Part shown: positions 40,013 to 48,851 of the stretch, in pieces
Layout: each line of letters starts with the position of its first letter
Numbering within the stretch: the first letter of the stretch is position 1
Assembly: GCF_030269325.1 (NCBI RefSeq)
Contig: NZ_BSTD01000009.1
Location: forward strand, 62,001 to 126,000
Length of the DNA: 64,000 bases
Direction: 5' to 3'
DNA from: Amycolatopsis sp. NBRC 101858
GTDB lineage: Bacteria; Actinomycetota; Actinomycetes; Mycobacteriales; Pseudonocardiaceae
The notes under the pieces: model-generated
What the model was told of the DNA's origin: nothing
Database searches by the model: none
What the model saw: only the letters and a program-made list of their open reading frames with translations
Translations under genes and position numbers: made by a program

Positions 40013-42508
40013 CTACTTTCCGCTGGAGTACAACGCGCTGACGTCGGCGTCGGACAGGGCCCGGTCGTAGACGTGCACCTGGTCGACCGCGCCGTCGAGG
40101 TAGTCGACCGGGCCGCCGCCGTACTTGCCGCGGCCGATCACCGTGTGGCCCGTCGACGCGTCGCCGAGGCAGACGCTCTTCGTGGCCGCCAGCTGCCCGT
40201 CCACGTACAGCTTCAGCGTGCCCGCTGCCGCGTCGCGGACGCCGACCACGTGGTACCAGCGGTTCGCTTCCGGAGCCGTGGGCGCCAGCGCCCGCGTGCC
40301 CACGAAGCTCATCGCCAGCCGGTGGTCCTGGCCCGAGTACTGCAGGAAGAACGCGCTGGTGCTGTCGCCGTCCTGGCTGACGATCGTCTGGAAGCCGTCA
40401 CCCACGGCGTTGAACTTCACCCACGCGGCCGCGCTGTAGCTGCCTTCGGTGTTCAGCAGGGCCGCACCGGTGTCGGCGTACTGGCCGGAACCGTTGGTGG
40501 CCAAGGCCGAACCGCTCTTGCCCGCGGTCCAGGACGCGCCGCCGACGAGCGTCGCGTCGTGGTCGCCGACGGAGTCCGCGGCCGTCGTGCCCGCGTTTTC
40601 GTCGAAGCCGTACGCCGCGATGCCGTCGATGCCCGGGGTGCCCGCGGGTACCGAAGGCCCGGCCACCGGCTTGCCCGTGGCGCCCTTGATGACCGCCTCG
40701 TTCGCCGCGCGGACCGCCGCGAAGTCCATCTTCTTCACCTGCCGGTCGTAGGTGAAGAAGCCGTTGACCTCCTTCTCGACGTCGGTGGTCTGCGTGTAGA
40801 CGCCGGCCGAGACGCCGCACCGCTGGGCGACCAGCAGCAGGCGCTGCTGGAGCTCGCCGTAGCGCCGGGTCAGCGTCGCGCTGTCGGGTTCCATCTCGTA
40901 GGCGAAGCTGCCGGCCGGGTCGAACTGGTGACCGTCGACCTTGAGGCCGAGACCGCCGTACTCGCCGTCGACGGCCGCGCGGGTTCCGGTCTGCACCGGC
41001 GTTCCGGGCCCGGTGTAGGTGTGGTCGTCGTAGATGTCACCCTTGCCGCTGTCCGGTTCGGACCGGCAGCAGTTGACGCCGGACTCGGCGTTGACCAGGC
41101 GCGAGGGATCCCACGACTTGACCTCGTCGGCGATCCGGCCGACCTCGTAGTCGCCCCAGCCCTCGTTGAACGGCACCCACGTGACGATCGACGGGAAGCT
41201 GCGGTGCTGGTCGATCATCCGGTGCATCTCGGACTCGTAGTTGACGCGCGAGGCCGGGGTCGGCTCGATGTCGTCCTTCATCGCCGGCATGTCCTGCCAC
41301 ACCATCAGGCCGAGCTTGTCCGCGTAGTAGTACCAGCGGTCCGGCTCGACCTTGATGTGCTTGCGCACCATGTTGAAGCCGAGCGCCTTCTCCTGCTGCA
41401 GGTCGAACTTCAGGGCGGTGTCGGTCGGCGCGGTGTAGATGCCGTCCGGCCAGAAGCCCTGGTCCAGCGGGCCGACCTGCATGACGAACTTGCCGTTGAG
41501 CAGCATCCGCTGCTTGCCGTCGGCGGTCTTGCCGACGCTGATCGACCGGATGCCGAAGTACGAACCGACCTCGTCGCCGCCCGACAGCTTGACGCGCAGG
41601 TCGTAGAGGAACGGGTCGTCCGGTGACCACAGGTGCGGCCGGTCCACCTTGAGCTTCAACGGCTTGTTCGCGTCGCCGGACACGCGCCCGACCGGGCGGC
41701 CGTGGTCGTAGGCGACGGCTTCGACGCGCTGTTTCACCGGCCCGCCGACCACGGCGTTCACCGTGACCGACCCGCTCGCGACGTCCGGGGTGACGTCGAG
41801 CCGGTCGATGTGGGCCGAGGCCACCGGCTCCATCCAGACGGTCTGCCAGATGCCGGAGGACGGCGTGTAGAAGATGCCGTCACCGGGCTGGCGCTGCTTG
41901 CCGATGGGCTGACCGCCCTGGTCGTTCGGGTCGGCGACGCCGACGACGATCTCCTGGGTCTTCTTCGTGGTCAGCGCGTCGGTGACGTCGACCGACCAGG
42001 CGTCGTAGCCGCCGGTGTGGCGGCCGACGGTCTTGCCGTTGACGATGACCGTGGCGTCGTAGTCGACGGCCTGGAAGTGCAGCTGCAGCCGCTGTCCCTT
42101 GCCGATCTGCCAGTTCTTGGGGACCTCGAACGTGCGGCGGTACCACATGTTCGTCTCGTGCCGCATGATCCCGGACAGCGCGGACTCGACCGGGTACGGC
42201 ACGAGGATCCGCTCGCCGAGCGTCTTCCCGACCGGTGCGGCCTCACCCGGGGTCGCCTTCGCGAACTCCCAGACGCCGTTGAGGTTCTGCCAGTTGTCGC
42301 GGGTCAGCTGCGGCCGCGGGTAGTCGGGGAGGGCGTTCGTCGGCGAGACGTCCTTGGTCCACGGCGTCGACAGCGGCGGGGTGAGCCGCTGCCACTGCGG
42401 TGCGTCGGCGGCGCTCGCGGCGGGCACGGTGCCGAGGCCGGCGACCGCGACGGCGAACGCGGCGGCCGCGGTCAGCCATCTCCGGGTTTTTCGGGCAGGG
42501 CGGAACAT
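40013..42508 (-). CDS. Secreted GH2 glycosidase with C-terminal LamG-like domain
   Basis: 831 residues. A signal peptide ends near PAASAAD (about residue 34). GH2 sugar-binding, Ig-like and TIM-barrel domains follow. Acid/base is Glu449 in VPFNEGWGDYE and the nucleophile is Glu516 in AAVDGEYGGLG. The last 200 residues (about 625-831) are a concanavalin/LamG-3-like domain (AAYGFDENAGTTAADSVGDH, AWVKF). GH2 covers beta-galactosidases, glucuronidases, mannosidases and exo-beta-galactofuranosidases. It lies 28 bp behind a YjfF-like permease gene, so it is probably in the importer operon and makes the sugar the importer takes up; galactofuranose or a pentofuranose is possible. Confidence 0.92.
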   Translation of the reverse strand: MFRPARKTRRWLTAAAAFAVAVAGLGTVPAASAADAPQWQRLTPPLSTPWTKDVSPTNALPDYPRPQLTRDNWQNLNGVWEFAKATPGEAAPVGKTLGERILVPYPVESALSGIMRHETNMWYRRTFEVPKNWQIGKGQRLQLHFQAVDYDATVIVNGKTVGRHTGGYDAWSVDVTDALTTKKTQEIVVGVADPNDQGGQPIGKQRQPGDGIFYTPSSGIWQTVWMEPVASAHIDRLDVTPDVASGSVTVNAVVGGPVKQRVEAVAYDHGRPVGRVSGDANKPLKLKVDRPHLWSPDDPFLYDLRVKLSGGDEVGSYFGIRSISVGKTADGKQRMLLNGKFVMQVGPLDQGFWPDGIYTAPTDTALKFDLQQEKALGFNMVRKHIKVEPDRWYYYADKLGLMVWQDMPAMKDDIEPTPASRVNYESEMHRMIDQHRSFPSIVTWVPFNEGWGDYEVGRIADEVKSWDPSRLVNAESGVNCCRSEPDSGKGDIYDDHTYTGPGTPVQTGTRAAVDGEYGGLGLKVDGHQFDPAGSFAYEMEPDSATLTRRYGELQQRLLLVAQRCGVSAGVYTQTTDVEKEVNGFFTYDRQVKKMDFAAVRAANEAVIKGATGKPVAGPSVPAGTPGIDGIAAYGFDENAGTTAADSVGDHDATLVGGASWTAGKSGSALATNGSGQYADTGAALLNTEGSYSAAAWVKFNAVGDGFQTIVSQDGDSTSAFFLQYSGQDHRLAMSFVGTRALAPTAPEANRWYHVVGVRDAAAGTLKLYVDGQLAATKSVCLGDASTGHTVIGRGKYGGGPVDYLDGAVDQVHVYDRALSDADVSALYSSGK

Positions 42509-42536
42509 CGTTGAACCTCCTGGTAGGGGACAGGGG

Positions 42537-43520
42537 TCAGCGGGTTCGGGAGCGCGCCAGCAGGCGCTGGATCACCACGACGACGAGCAGGAAGGCCCCG
42601 CTCACCACCGTCTGGTAGTTGGAGTCGAGGGTGCCGATCTGGTTGATGACGTTCTGGATCAGCGTGCGCAGCAGCACGCCGACGAGGGTGCCGATGATCG
42701 TCCCGGCGCCGCCGGTGAGCAGCGTGCCGCCGATGACGACGACCGAGATCGCGTCCAGTTCGGTCCCGACGCCGATCACCGTGACGCCGGACTGGAGGTA
42801 CGCGGCGGTGAGGACGCCGGCGAACCCGGCGAGCGCGCCGCTGAGGGTGTAGAGGCTGATCTTGGTGCGGGCCACCGGAAGCCCCATCAGCAGCGCGGAC
42901 TGCTCGGCGCCGCCGATCGCGAAGACGGACTGGCCGAACCGGGTGCGGCGCAGCAGCAGCCCGCCGAGGGCGAACAGGATGAGCGTCAGGTACACCGGCA
43001 CGCCGACGCCGAAGATCGTGCCTTGGCCGAGCCAGAGGAACGCCGAGCCCGGGTCGACCTTGTACGTCGTCGCGCCTTCGGACGTCAGGGCCAGCAACAG
43101 ACCCCGGGCGAACAGCAGGGAAGCGAGCGTGACGATGAACGGCGCCATCCCGGTGCGCGCGATGAGCACGCCGTTGACGAACCCGATCAGCGAACACACG
43201 GCCAGCGGCAGCAGGATCGCGACGACGAGCCCGTACTGCGCGCCGTACGCGGCGAGAACGCCGCCGAGCGCGTAGTTCGAGCCGACCGACAGGTCGATGC
43301 CGCCGGAGATGATCACGAACGTCATGCCCAGCGCGATCACCGCGAGGAACGAGCCCTGCAGCACGAGGCTGCGCAGGTTGTCGGCGGTACCGAAGTGCGG
43401 GAACGCGAACCACGACGCGGCGAGGCCGAGCACGAGCACCACGGCCGCGCCCTGGCGCTGCAGGACACCGGCGAACGCGGCGTTCCTGGCGGTAATCGGA
43501 GTAGCGGACTGCGCTGTCAT
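42537..43520 (-). CDS. yjfF: Sugar ABC transporter permease (YjfF-like)
   Basis: 327 residues with eight to ten membrane helices and the RbsC-family signatures SGGIDLSVGSNYALGG and ISVVVIGGTLLTGGAGTIIG. It pairs with the neighbouring YtfT-like permease, as in the E. coli galactofuranose importer YtfQRT-YjfF. The start overlaps the upstream gene by ATGA. Confidence 0.93.
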   Translation of the reverse strand: MTAQSATPITARNAAFAGVLQRQGAAVVLVLGLAASWFAFPHFGTADNLRSLVLQGSFLAVIALGMTFVIISGGIDLSVGSNYALGGVLAAYGAQYGLVVAILLPLAVCSLIGFVNGVLIARTGMAPFIVTLASLLFARGLLLALTSEGATTYKVDPGSAFLWLGQGTIFGVGVPVYLTLILFALGGLLLRRTRFGQSVFAIGGAEQSALLMGLPVARTKISLYTLSGALAGFAGVLTAAYLQSGVTVIGVGTELDAISVVVIGGTLLTGGAGTIIGTLVGVLLRTLIQNVINQIGTLDSNYQTVVSGAFLLVVVVIQRLLARSRTR

Positions 43521-44479
43521 CGGTTGCTCCGCTCGCGCGCGACGTAGACCGCGACGACGATGATGGCCGCCTGGACCATCTGCGCGGTCGAGTCCGGCAG
43601 GTTGTGCTTGATCAGGGTCGCCTGGACGAGCTGCATGAGCAGCGCGCCGAACACGGTGCCGAGCACGCGGACCCGGCCGCCGGTCAGCGGGGTGCCGCCG
43701 ACGACGACCGCGGTGATCGCGGACAGCTCCATGAGCAGGCCGACGTCACTCGGGTCGCTGGCGGCCAGCCGCGACGTCGCCAGCACGCCGGCCACCGCGG
43801 CCAGTGCCCCGGAGATGACGTAGACGCTGATGAGCACGCGCTTCACCGGCAGCCCGGCCAGGGTGCTCGCGGCGCGGTTGCCGCCGACCGCGACCAGGTG
43901 CCGCCCGAACGTCGTGCGCTGCACGACCAGCCCGGCCAGCACCGCCAGCACGCCCGCGACGATGACCATGATCGGCACGCCCAGGAAGTCGCCGGTGCCG
44001 AGCTCCAGGAACTCCTGGTTGTGCAGCTGGACGAGCTGGCCGTGCGCGATGACCAGGGCGAGCCCGCGCCCGCCGACGAGCAGCGCCAGTGTCGCGATGA
44101 TCGGCTGGATCCCCAGGTACGCCACCAGGTATCCGCTGAACAGGCCGGAGACCACGCCCGCGATGACGGCGACGATGATCGCCATCAGCGGGCCCGCGCC
44201 CAGGTAGAGCGGGATGAGCGCGGCGGCGATCGCCATCACCGAGCCGACCGACAGGTCGATGCCCTCGGTGCCGATCACCAGCGCCATGCCGAGCGCGACG
44301 ATGCAGACCGGCGCCGCCTGCACCAGCTGGGTGCGGAAGTTGGCCGCGGACAGGAAGTTCTCGGTGAACGCGATGTTGAACAGCAACAGCACGACGACGG
44401 CCAGGTAGACGCCGTAGTTCTGCAGCCACGCCGTGACTTTCGCGCGGTCGGGGGTCTTGGTCAGGGTGGCGCTAGACAT
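43517..44479 (-). CDS. ytfT: Sugar ABC transporter permease (YtfT-like)
   Basis: 320 residues with RbsC-family signatures EGIDLSVGSVMAIAAALIPL and ITAVVVGGTPLTGGRVRVLG. ATG 44479 is preferred because GAGGG lies 8 nt upstream; a GTG at 44488 has no room for a ribosome site. It overlaps the ATPase gene end by 8 bp. With the YjfF-like partner it forms the membrane channel of the importer. Confidence 0.92.
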   Translation of the reverse strand: MSSATLTKTPDRAKVTAWLQNYGVYLAVVVLLLFNIAFTENFLSAANFRTQLVQAAPVCIVALGMALVIGTEGIDLSVGSVMAIAAALIPLYLGAGPLMAIIVAVIAGVVSGLFSGYLVAYLGIQPIIATLALLVGGRGLALVIAHGQLVQLHNQEFLELGTGDFLGVPIMVIVAGVLAVLAGLVVQRTTFGRHLVAVGGNRAASTLAGLPVKRVLISVYVISGALAAVAGVLATSRLAASDPSDVGLLMELSAITAVVVGGTPLTGGRVRVLGTVFGALLMQLVQATLIKHNLPDSTAQMVQAAIIVVAVYVARERSNR

Positions 44480-46037
44480 CGTTGTCACCCTCTTCGGCTT
44501 CCGCTGCGATCGCGGTCAGGACGTTCTCCTCGGTGATGCGGTCGCCGGTCAGCTCGCCGACGACCGAGCCGTCGCGCAGCACGACCACGCGGTCGGAGCC
44601 GTCGATCAGCTCTTCCAGCTCGGACGAGATGAGCAGCACGCCGAGCCCTTCCTGCGCGAGCTCGTCGATCAGCGCCTGGACCTCGGCCTTGGCGCCGACG
44701 TCGATGCCGCGCGTGGGCTCGTCGAGCAGCAGGATCTTCGGGCCGGTGGCCAGCCAGCGGGCGAGCAGCACCTTCTGCTGGTTGCCGCCCGACAGCTCGG
44801 ACACCTTCTGCTCGGGGCTCGCGGCCTTGATCCGCAGCCGCTCCATGAAGATCTTCACGACCTTGTCCTGCTTGGCCTTGCTGACCAGGCCGAACGGCGA
44901 GAGCGTCGGCAGTGCGGCGAGCACGATGTTCTCGCGGACCGACAGGTTCGGGATGATCCCGTCGGTCTTGCGGTCCTCGGCCAGCAGCGCGATCCCGGCC
45001 CGCATGGCCGCGGCGATCTTGCCTTTCTTCAGCGGTTTCCCCGCGAGCAGCACGCTTCCGCGGTCGAGGGGGAACGCGCCGACGATGGCGCGTGCCGTCT
45101 CGCTGCGGCCGGAGCCGAGCAGCCCGGCGAGGCCGACGACCTCGCCGGGCCGGATGCTCACCGAGACGTCGTGCAGCTTCCGCATGCCGCTCAGGTTCTC
45201 CGCCTTGAGCAGCGGTTCGCGCTCGACCTCGTGGTCCTCGCCGAACGCCGTGACGCCCTCTTCGCGGATCTGCTTGATCTCGCGGCCGAGCATCTTGGAC
45301 ACGAGCTCGATGCGCGGCAGGTCCTTCAACGGTCCACTGTGGACAACCCGGCCGTCGCGCAGGACCGTGACGCTCTCGCAGACCCGGTACAGCTCGTCCA
45401 TCCGGTGGCTGACGTAGACGATCGCGATGCCTTCGGCGTGCAAGCGGTTCAGCACTTCGAAGAGCGTCTCGACCTCGCGCGGCTCGAGCGACGACGTCGG
45501 TTCGTCCATGATGACGACCTTGGCGTCGGTCGAGACCGCGCGGGCGAGGGCGACCATCTGCTGCGCGCCGACACCCAGGGAGTGCAGCGGGCGTTTGACG
45601 TCGTCGTCGATGCCGTAGCCCTTGAGCAGCTCGCGGGCGTCGGCGTACATCTTGGACCAGTCGACGAGACCGGCTTTGGTGCGCGGCTCGCGGCCGAGGA
45701 AGACGTTGCCGGCGATGCTCATCAGCGGGACGAGGTTGACCTCCTGGTAGATCGTGGAGATCCCGGCCCGCTGCGCGTCGATCGGCCGCTTGAACGTCAC
45801 CGGCTCGCCGAGGTGGCGCACCTCGCCCTCGTCGGGCTGGTAGACGCCGGTGAGCACCTTGATCAGCGTGGACTTGCCCGCGCCGTTCTCCCCGACGAGC
45901 GCGTGCACCTCGCCGGGTCGCAGCGCGAAGCTCACGTCGTCGAGCGCGAGGGTGCCGGGGAACCGCTTGGTCACCCCGGCCACCTCGAGCACCGGTGCGG
46001 TCGTCATGGCGACGTCCTCTTCGGTGGCTGCCGTCAT
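44472..46037 (-). CDS. ytfR: Sugar ABC transporter ATP-binding protein (YtfR-like)
   Basis: 521 residues with two nucleotide-binding halves, as in RbsA/XylG/YtfR. The first has GENGAGKSTLIKVLTGVY and VIMDEPTSSLEPRE. The second has the degenerate loop GLLGSGRSETARAIVG, LSGGNQQKVLLARWL and LLLDEPTRGIDVGAK. It powers the YtfT/YjfF-like permeases. The ATG at 46037 gives a TGATG overlap with the binding-protein stop; an internal ATG at 46007 has a better GAGGA site and is a fair alternative. Confidence 0.93.
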   Translation of the reverse strand: MTAATEEDVAMTTAPVLEVAGVTKRFPGTLALDDVSFALRPGEVHALVGENGAGKSTLIKVLTGVYQPDEGEVRHLGEPVTFKRPIDAQRAGISTIYQEVNLVPLMSIAGNVFLGREPRTKAGLVDWSKMYADARELLKGYGIDDDVKRPLHSLGVGAQQMVALARAVSTDAKVVIMDEPTSSLEPREVETLFEVLNRLHAEGIAIVYVSHRMDELYRVCESVTVLRDGRVVHSGPLKDLPRIELVSKMLGREIKQIREEGVTAFGEDHEVEREPLLKAENLSGMRKLHDVSVSIRPGEVVGLAGLLGSGRSETARAIVGAFPLDRGSVLLAGKPLKKGKIAAAMRAGIALLAEDRKTDGIIPNLSVRENIVLAALPTLSPFGLVSKAKQDKVVKIFMERLRIKAASPEQKVSELSGGNQQKVLLARWLATGPKILLLDEPTRGIDVGAKAEVQALIDELAQEGLGVLLISSELEELIDGSDRVVVLRDGSVVGELTGDRITEENVLTAIAAEAEEGDNDV

Positions 46038-47113
46038 CAGTACGCGTTCCCGACCTTCTGCGCGGCGTTGGTCTCGTCGTACTGGTCGTCGGTGATCACG
46101 ATGCTGGCCGGGATGGCCTCGCCGCTCTCGAACTTCTGCAGCGTCTGGAAGGCCAGCGGGCCGAAGCGCGGGTTGGACTCGATCACGGCGTTGTAGCTGC
46201 CGTCGGCGATGAGCTGCACGGCGTTGCGCGTGCCGTCGATCGAGACGACCTTGACGTCCTTGCCCGGCGTCTTGCCGGCGGTCTTCAGCGCGTTGACCGC
46301 GCCGACGCCCATTTCGTCGTTTTCGGCGTAGACGGCGGTGATGTCCGGGTGGCTCTGGATGAGCTGCTCCATCACGGCCTGGCCCTTGGAGCGGTCGAAC
46401 TCACCGGTCTGCTCGGCGACCACGGAGAGGCCGGCGGTCTTGGCCAGCTCGTCCTTGAAGCCCGACGTGCGGTCGGTGGTCACGTTGTTGCCGGACGCGC
46501 CGAGCAGGATCGCGACCTTGCCGGTGCCGCCGGTGACCCGCGCCATCTCCTGCGCCGCGCGCTTGCCCTGTTCGACGAAGTTCGAGCCGATGAAGGTCAG
46601 GTAGTCGGTGCAGGGCTGCGACGTCACCTTGCGGTCGATGGTGACGACCGGGACCTTCTTGGCCTTCGCCGCGTCGAGCGCGGGCTGGAGGCCGTCGGAG
46701 TTCAGCGGCGCGACGACGAGCAGCTGGGCGCCGCGGTCGAGCATCGACTTGATGTCGCTGATCTGCTTGTTCAGGTCGCTCTGGGCGTTGGTGACGAGCA
46801 GCTTGTCGCTGGCGATGCCGAGCTTGGCGGCTTCGTCGCGAATGGACTGCGTCTCGGCGATCCGGAAGGGGTTGGCTTCCTTTTCGGACTGTGAGAAACC
46901 GACCACCGCGGTCTTGAGGTCGACCTTGGCGTAACCGGTTTTCTGGAGCGTGCAGCCGTCGGCGGACGGCGCGACGGACTGCGCGGAAGCGGCCGGTCCG
47001 CCGCCGCTCGACGGGGCGGCCGGGGTCTCTTCCCGGCTGGTGCAGGAGGTGAGGGTGAGCGCGGCGGCGGCCACGGTGACCAGGACCAGGCGGGGGCGGG
47101 TGGACAGAGGCAC
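46037..47113 (-). CDS. ytfQ: Sugar-binding lipoprotein of the ABC importer (YtfQ-like)
   Basis: 358 residues from GTG 47113 (GAGGAG upstream). The lipobox is TLTSC (Cys near residue 23), followed by a Ser/Pro/Ala-rich tether. The class I periplasmic fold aligns with galactofuranose-binding YtfQ: AVVGFSQSEKEANPFRIAET, VVAPLNSDGLQPAL, VTTDRTSGFKDEL and FDRSKGQAVMEQLIQSHPD. It is the first gene of the operon and captures the sugar outside the cell. The longer frame to 47209 would cross the LacI operator and was rejected. Confidence 0.93.
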   Translation of the reverse strand: MPLSTRPRLVLVTVAAAALTLTSCTSREETPAAPSSGGGPAASAQSVAPSADGCTLQKTGYAKVDLKTAVVGFSQSEKEANPFRIAETQSIRDEAAKLGIASDKLLVTNAQSDLNKQISDIKSMLDRGAQLLVVAPLNSDGLQPALDAAKAKKVPVVTIDRKVTSQPCTDYLTFIGSNFVEQGKRAAQEMARVTGGTGKVAILLGASGNNVTTDRTSGFKDELAKTAGLSVVAEQTGEFDRSKGQAVMEQLIQSHPDITAVYAENDEMGVGAVNALKTAGKTPGKDVKVVSIDGTRNAVQLIADGSYNAVIESNPRFGPLAFQTLQKFESGEAIPASIVITDDQYDETNAAQKVGNAY

Positions 47114-47191
47114 GGGTGACTCCTCGGGCAGCGACGGTGGTGGCCCGCTCACCGGGGTGATCGGAGTCACCGCGGGAGCCTTGAGGTACTT

Positions 47192-47218
47192 TTTACATCG
47201 TTGGAACAACGTTGTAAA
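47192..47218. promoter_or_regulatory. LacI-type composite operator, importer operon and lacI-like gene
   Basis: A 27-bp inverted repeat is centred at 47205: TTTACATCGTTG (47192-47203), GAA, then CAACGTTGTAAA (47207-47218), with one mismatch between the arms. The right arm with its neighbours contains the perfect LacI-type palindrome ACAACGTTGT (47206-47215) with a central CG, and the left holds a related ACATCGTTGG. Two half-overlapping sites 11 bp apart may bind two dimers. Confidence 0.8.
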
Positions 47219-47269
47219 CCGGCAAATTGTCGCTATGCTTCGTGCTCACCAGCTGAGAAGGAGCCGCCC

Positions 47270-48271
47270 GTGACCGTGACGCTCAAGGACGTCGCCACGC
47301 TCGCCGGAGTGTCGGTGAAGACGGTGTCGAACGTGGTGAACGGCTACGCCTTCGTCAAGCCGGAGAACCGGCGGCGGGTCGAGGAAGCCCTGGCCGCGAC
47401 CGGCTACCGGCCGAACGTCGGGGCGCGCAACCTGCGTCGTGGCCGCACGGGGTTCCTGGCGCTGATGGTGCCGGAGCTGTCGATCCCGTACTTCGGCGAG
47501 CTGGCGGGCCTGGTCATCACGGCGGCGCAGAAGCGCGGCTGGAGCGTCCTGATCGAGCAGACGCAGGGGACCAGGTCCCGGGAGCGCGAGACGCTGTCGT
47601 CGCTGGGGCCGCACCTGGTGGACGGGGCATTGGTGCACCCGGAAGCACTGGAGGCGGCGGACTTCCCGTCCCCGGGCGAGATCCCGCTCGTGATGCTGGG
47701 CGAGCACGCGGTGGACGTCCCGATCGACCACGTGGCGATCGACAACGTCCTGGCGGCGCAGACGGCGGTGTCCCATTTGGCATCGTTGGGCCGGACGCGG
47801 ATCGCGGCGATCGGACGCAATCCGGCTCGTGGGACGTCTTCCCAGCGGCTGGCGGGGTACCGGGCGGCCTTGTCGTCGGCGGGACTGTCCTATTCGGACG
47901 CGTTGGTGGCACCGGCGGAGAAGTGGCACCGATCGGTGGGGGCGGCGGCGATGCGATCGTTGCTGGCGCTGCCTTCGCCGCCCGATGCGGTGTTCTGCTT
48001 CAACGACCTGCTGGCGATCGGCGCTCTCCGGGCGGTGGCGGAGCTGGGGCTGCGGGTGCCGGAGGACGTGGCGATCGTGGGGTTCGACAACAACGAGGAG
48101 AGCGCGTTCTCGCTCCCGGCGTTGACGACGATCGCCCCGGACAAGACGGCATTGGCGGAAGCGGCGATCGATTTGGTGCACCGGAGGATCACGGGCGACA
48201 AGACATCGCCGGCGCAGGACATCCAGACACCGTTCGCGCTGGAGATCCGGGAGAGCACCAAGGGCCGCTGA
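47270..48271 (+). CDS. LacI-family transcriptional regulator
   Basis: 333 residues from GTG 47270 (GAAGGAG upstream). The HTH is TLKDVATLAGVSVKTVSNVV with the hinge helix RPNVGARNLRRG. The sugar-binding core ends with AIVGFDNNEESAFSLPALTT. It is divergent from the YtfQ-like operon and the shared operator at 47192-47218 lies between them, so it should repress the importer (and the GH2 gene) until the sugar arrives. Confidence 0.94.
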   Translation: MTVTLKDVATLAGVSVKTVSNVVNGYAFVKPENRRRVEEALAATGYRPNVGARNLRRGRTGFLALMVPELSIPYFGELAGLVITAAQKRGWSVLIEQTQGTRSRERETLSSLGPHLVDGALVHPEALEAADFPSPGEIPLVMLGEHAVDVPIDHVAIDNVLAAQTAVSHLASLGRTRIAAIGRNPARGTSSQRLAGYRAALSSAGLSYSDALVAPAEKWHRSVGAAAMRSLLALPSPPDAVFCFNDLLAIGALRAVAELGLRVPEDVAIVGFDNNEESAFSLPALTTIAPDKTALAEAAIDLVHRRITGDKTSPAQDIQTPFALEIRESTKGR

Positions 48272-48274
48272 GGT

Positions 48275-48634
48275 TCAGCAGGGCGCGACGGCACCGGTGG
48301 TTCCGACGGCGCACCAGCCGGGGTGGGTGGCGAGCCAGGCATCCCGCTCGCGGTCGACGTCCTCCTGGCTCATCCCCCTGGCGGCGTTCAGGCAGCCGCC
48401 GGTCTGGCAGTCCTCGGCCTTGGGTCGGGTGGTTTTGGGTGCGGCGTTCGCCTTGGTGACCACGCTGGTCACCGTCGTGGGCACGGTTTCGGTCGTGGTG
48501 ACGGTGGCGGTCACGGGCTCGGCGGTGACGGTGGTCGGAACCGGCTGCGGAGTTTGCGCTTTGGGCGCGGCCGTGCAGCCGCCGACCAACACAGCGGCGG
48601 CCAGCACCCCAGCGGCAGTGGCGAAGTAACGCAT
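48275..48634 (-). CDS. Small secreted lipoprotein with Cys-rich tail
   Basis: 119 residues from ATG 48634. The lipobox is LVGGC (Cys near residue 20). A Thr/Val/Pro-rich stretch (25-70) is followed by EDCQTGGCLNAARGMSQEDV and a final HPGWCAVGTTGAVAPC, giving four Cys that can form two disulfides. No family was recognised. Its stop is 3 bp from the convergent LacI stop. Confidence 0.78.
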   Translation of the reverse strand: MRYFATAAGVLAAAVLVGGCTAAPKAQTPQPVPTTVTAEPVTATVTTTETVPTTVTSVVTKANAAPKTTRPKAEDCQTGGCLNAARGMSQEDVDRERDAWLATHPGWCAVGTTGAVAPC

Positions 48635-48721
48635 GATCGGAACTTTCGGGCGCGGCGGACGATCCACCCACCCTCCGCCCGCCCGGCCAAGCTCACCAGG
48701 GCCGTTGGACCCGAGCCAACG

Positions 48722-48847
48722 CGTACCCGGAACGCCAACTCGCGTACCCAGGCGGACGACTCGCGTACCTGGACAGTCGGCTCACCAACCGACCCTCCAG
48801 GTACGCGAACCGACTGCCTGGGTACGTGAGCCGACCCTCCAGGTACG
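48722..48847. repeat. Six 21-bp repeats: three direct, then three inverted (array 1)
   Basis: CGTACC begins direct copies at 48722, 48743 and 48764. From 48785 three inverted copies follow, ending with GGTACG at 48805, 48826 and 48847. The six 21-mers are contiguous and the array is symmetric about 48784.5. The copy at 48764 and the reverse complement of the last copy match at 19 of 21 positions. The array ends 5 bp before the stop codon of the ATPase gene and fills most of the 217-bp gap to the lipoprotein gene. Confidence 0.95.
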
Positions 48848-48851
48848 TGAG

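Noticed and set aside
48722..48847. CRISPR-like array
   Set aside because: The units are contiguous 21-mers with no unique spacers, half are inverted, and no cas gene is in the window.
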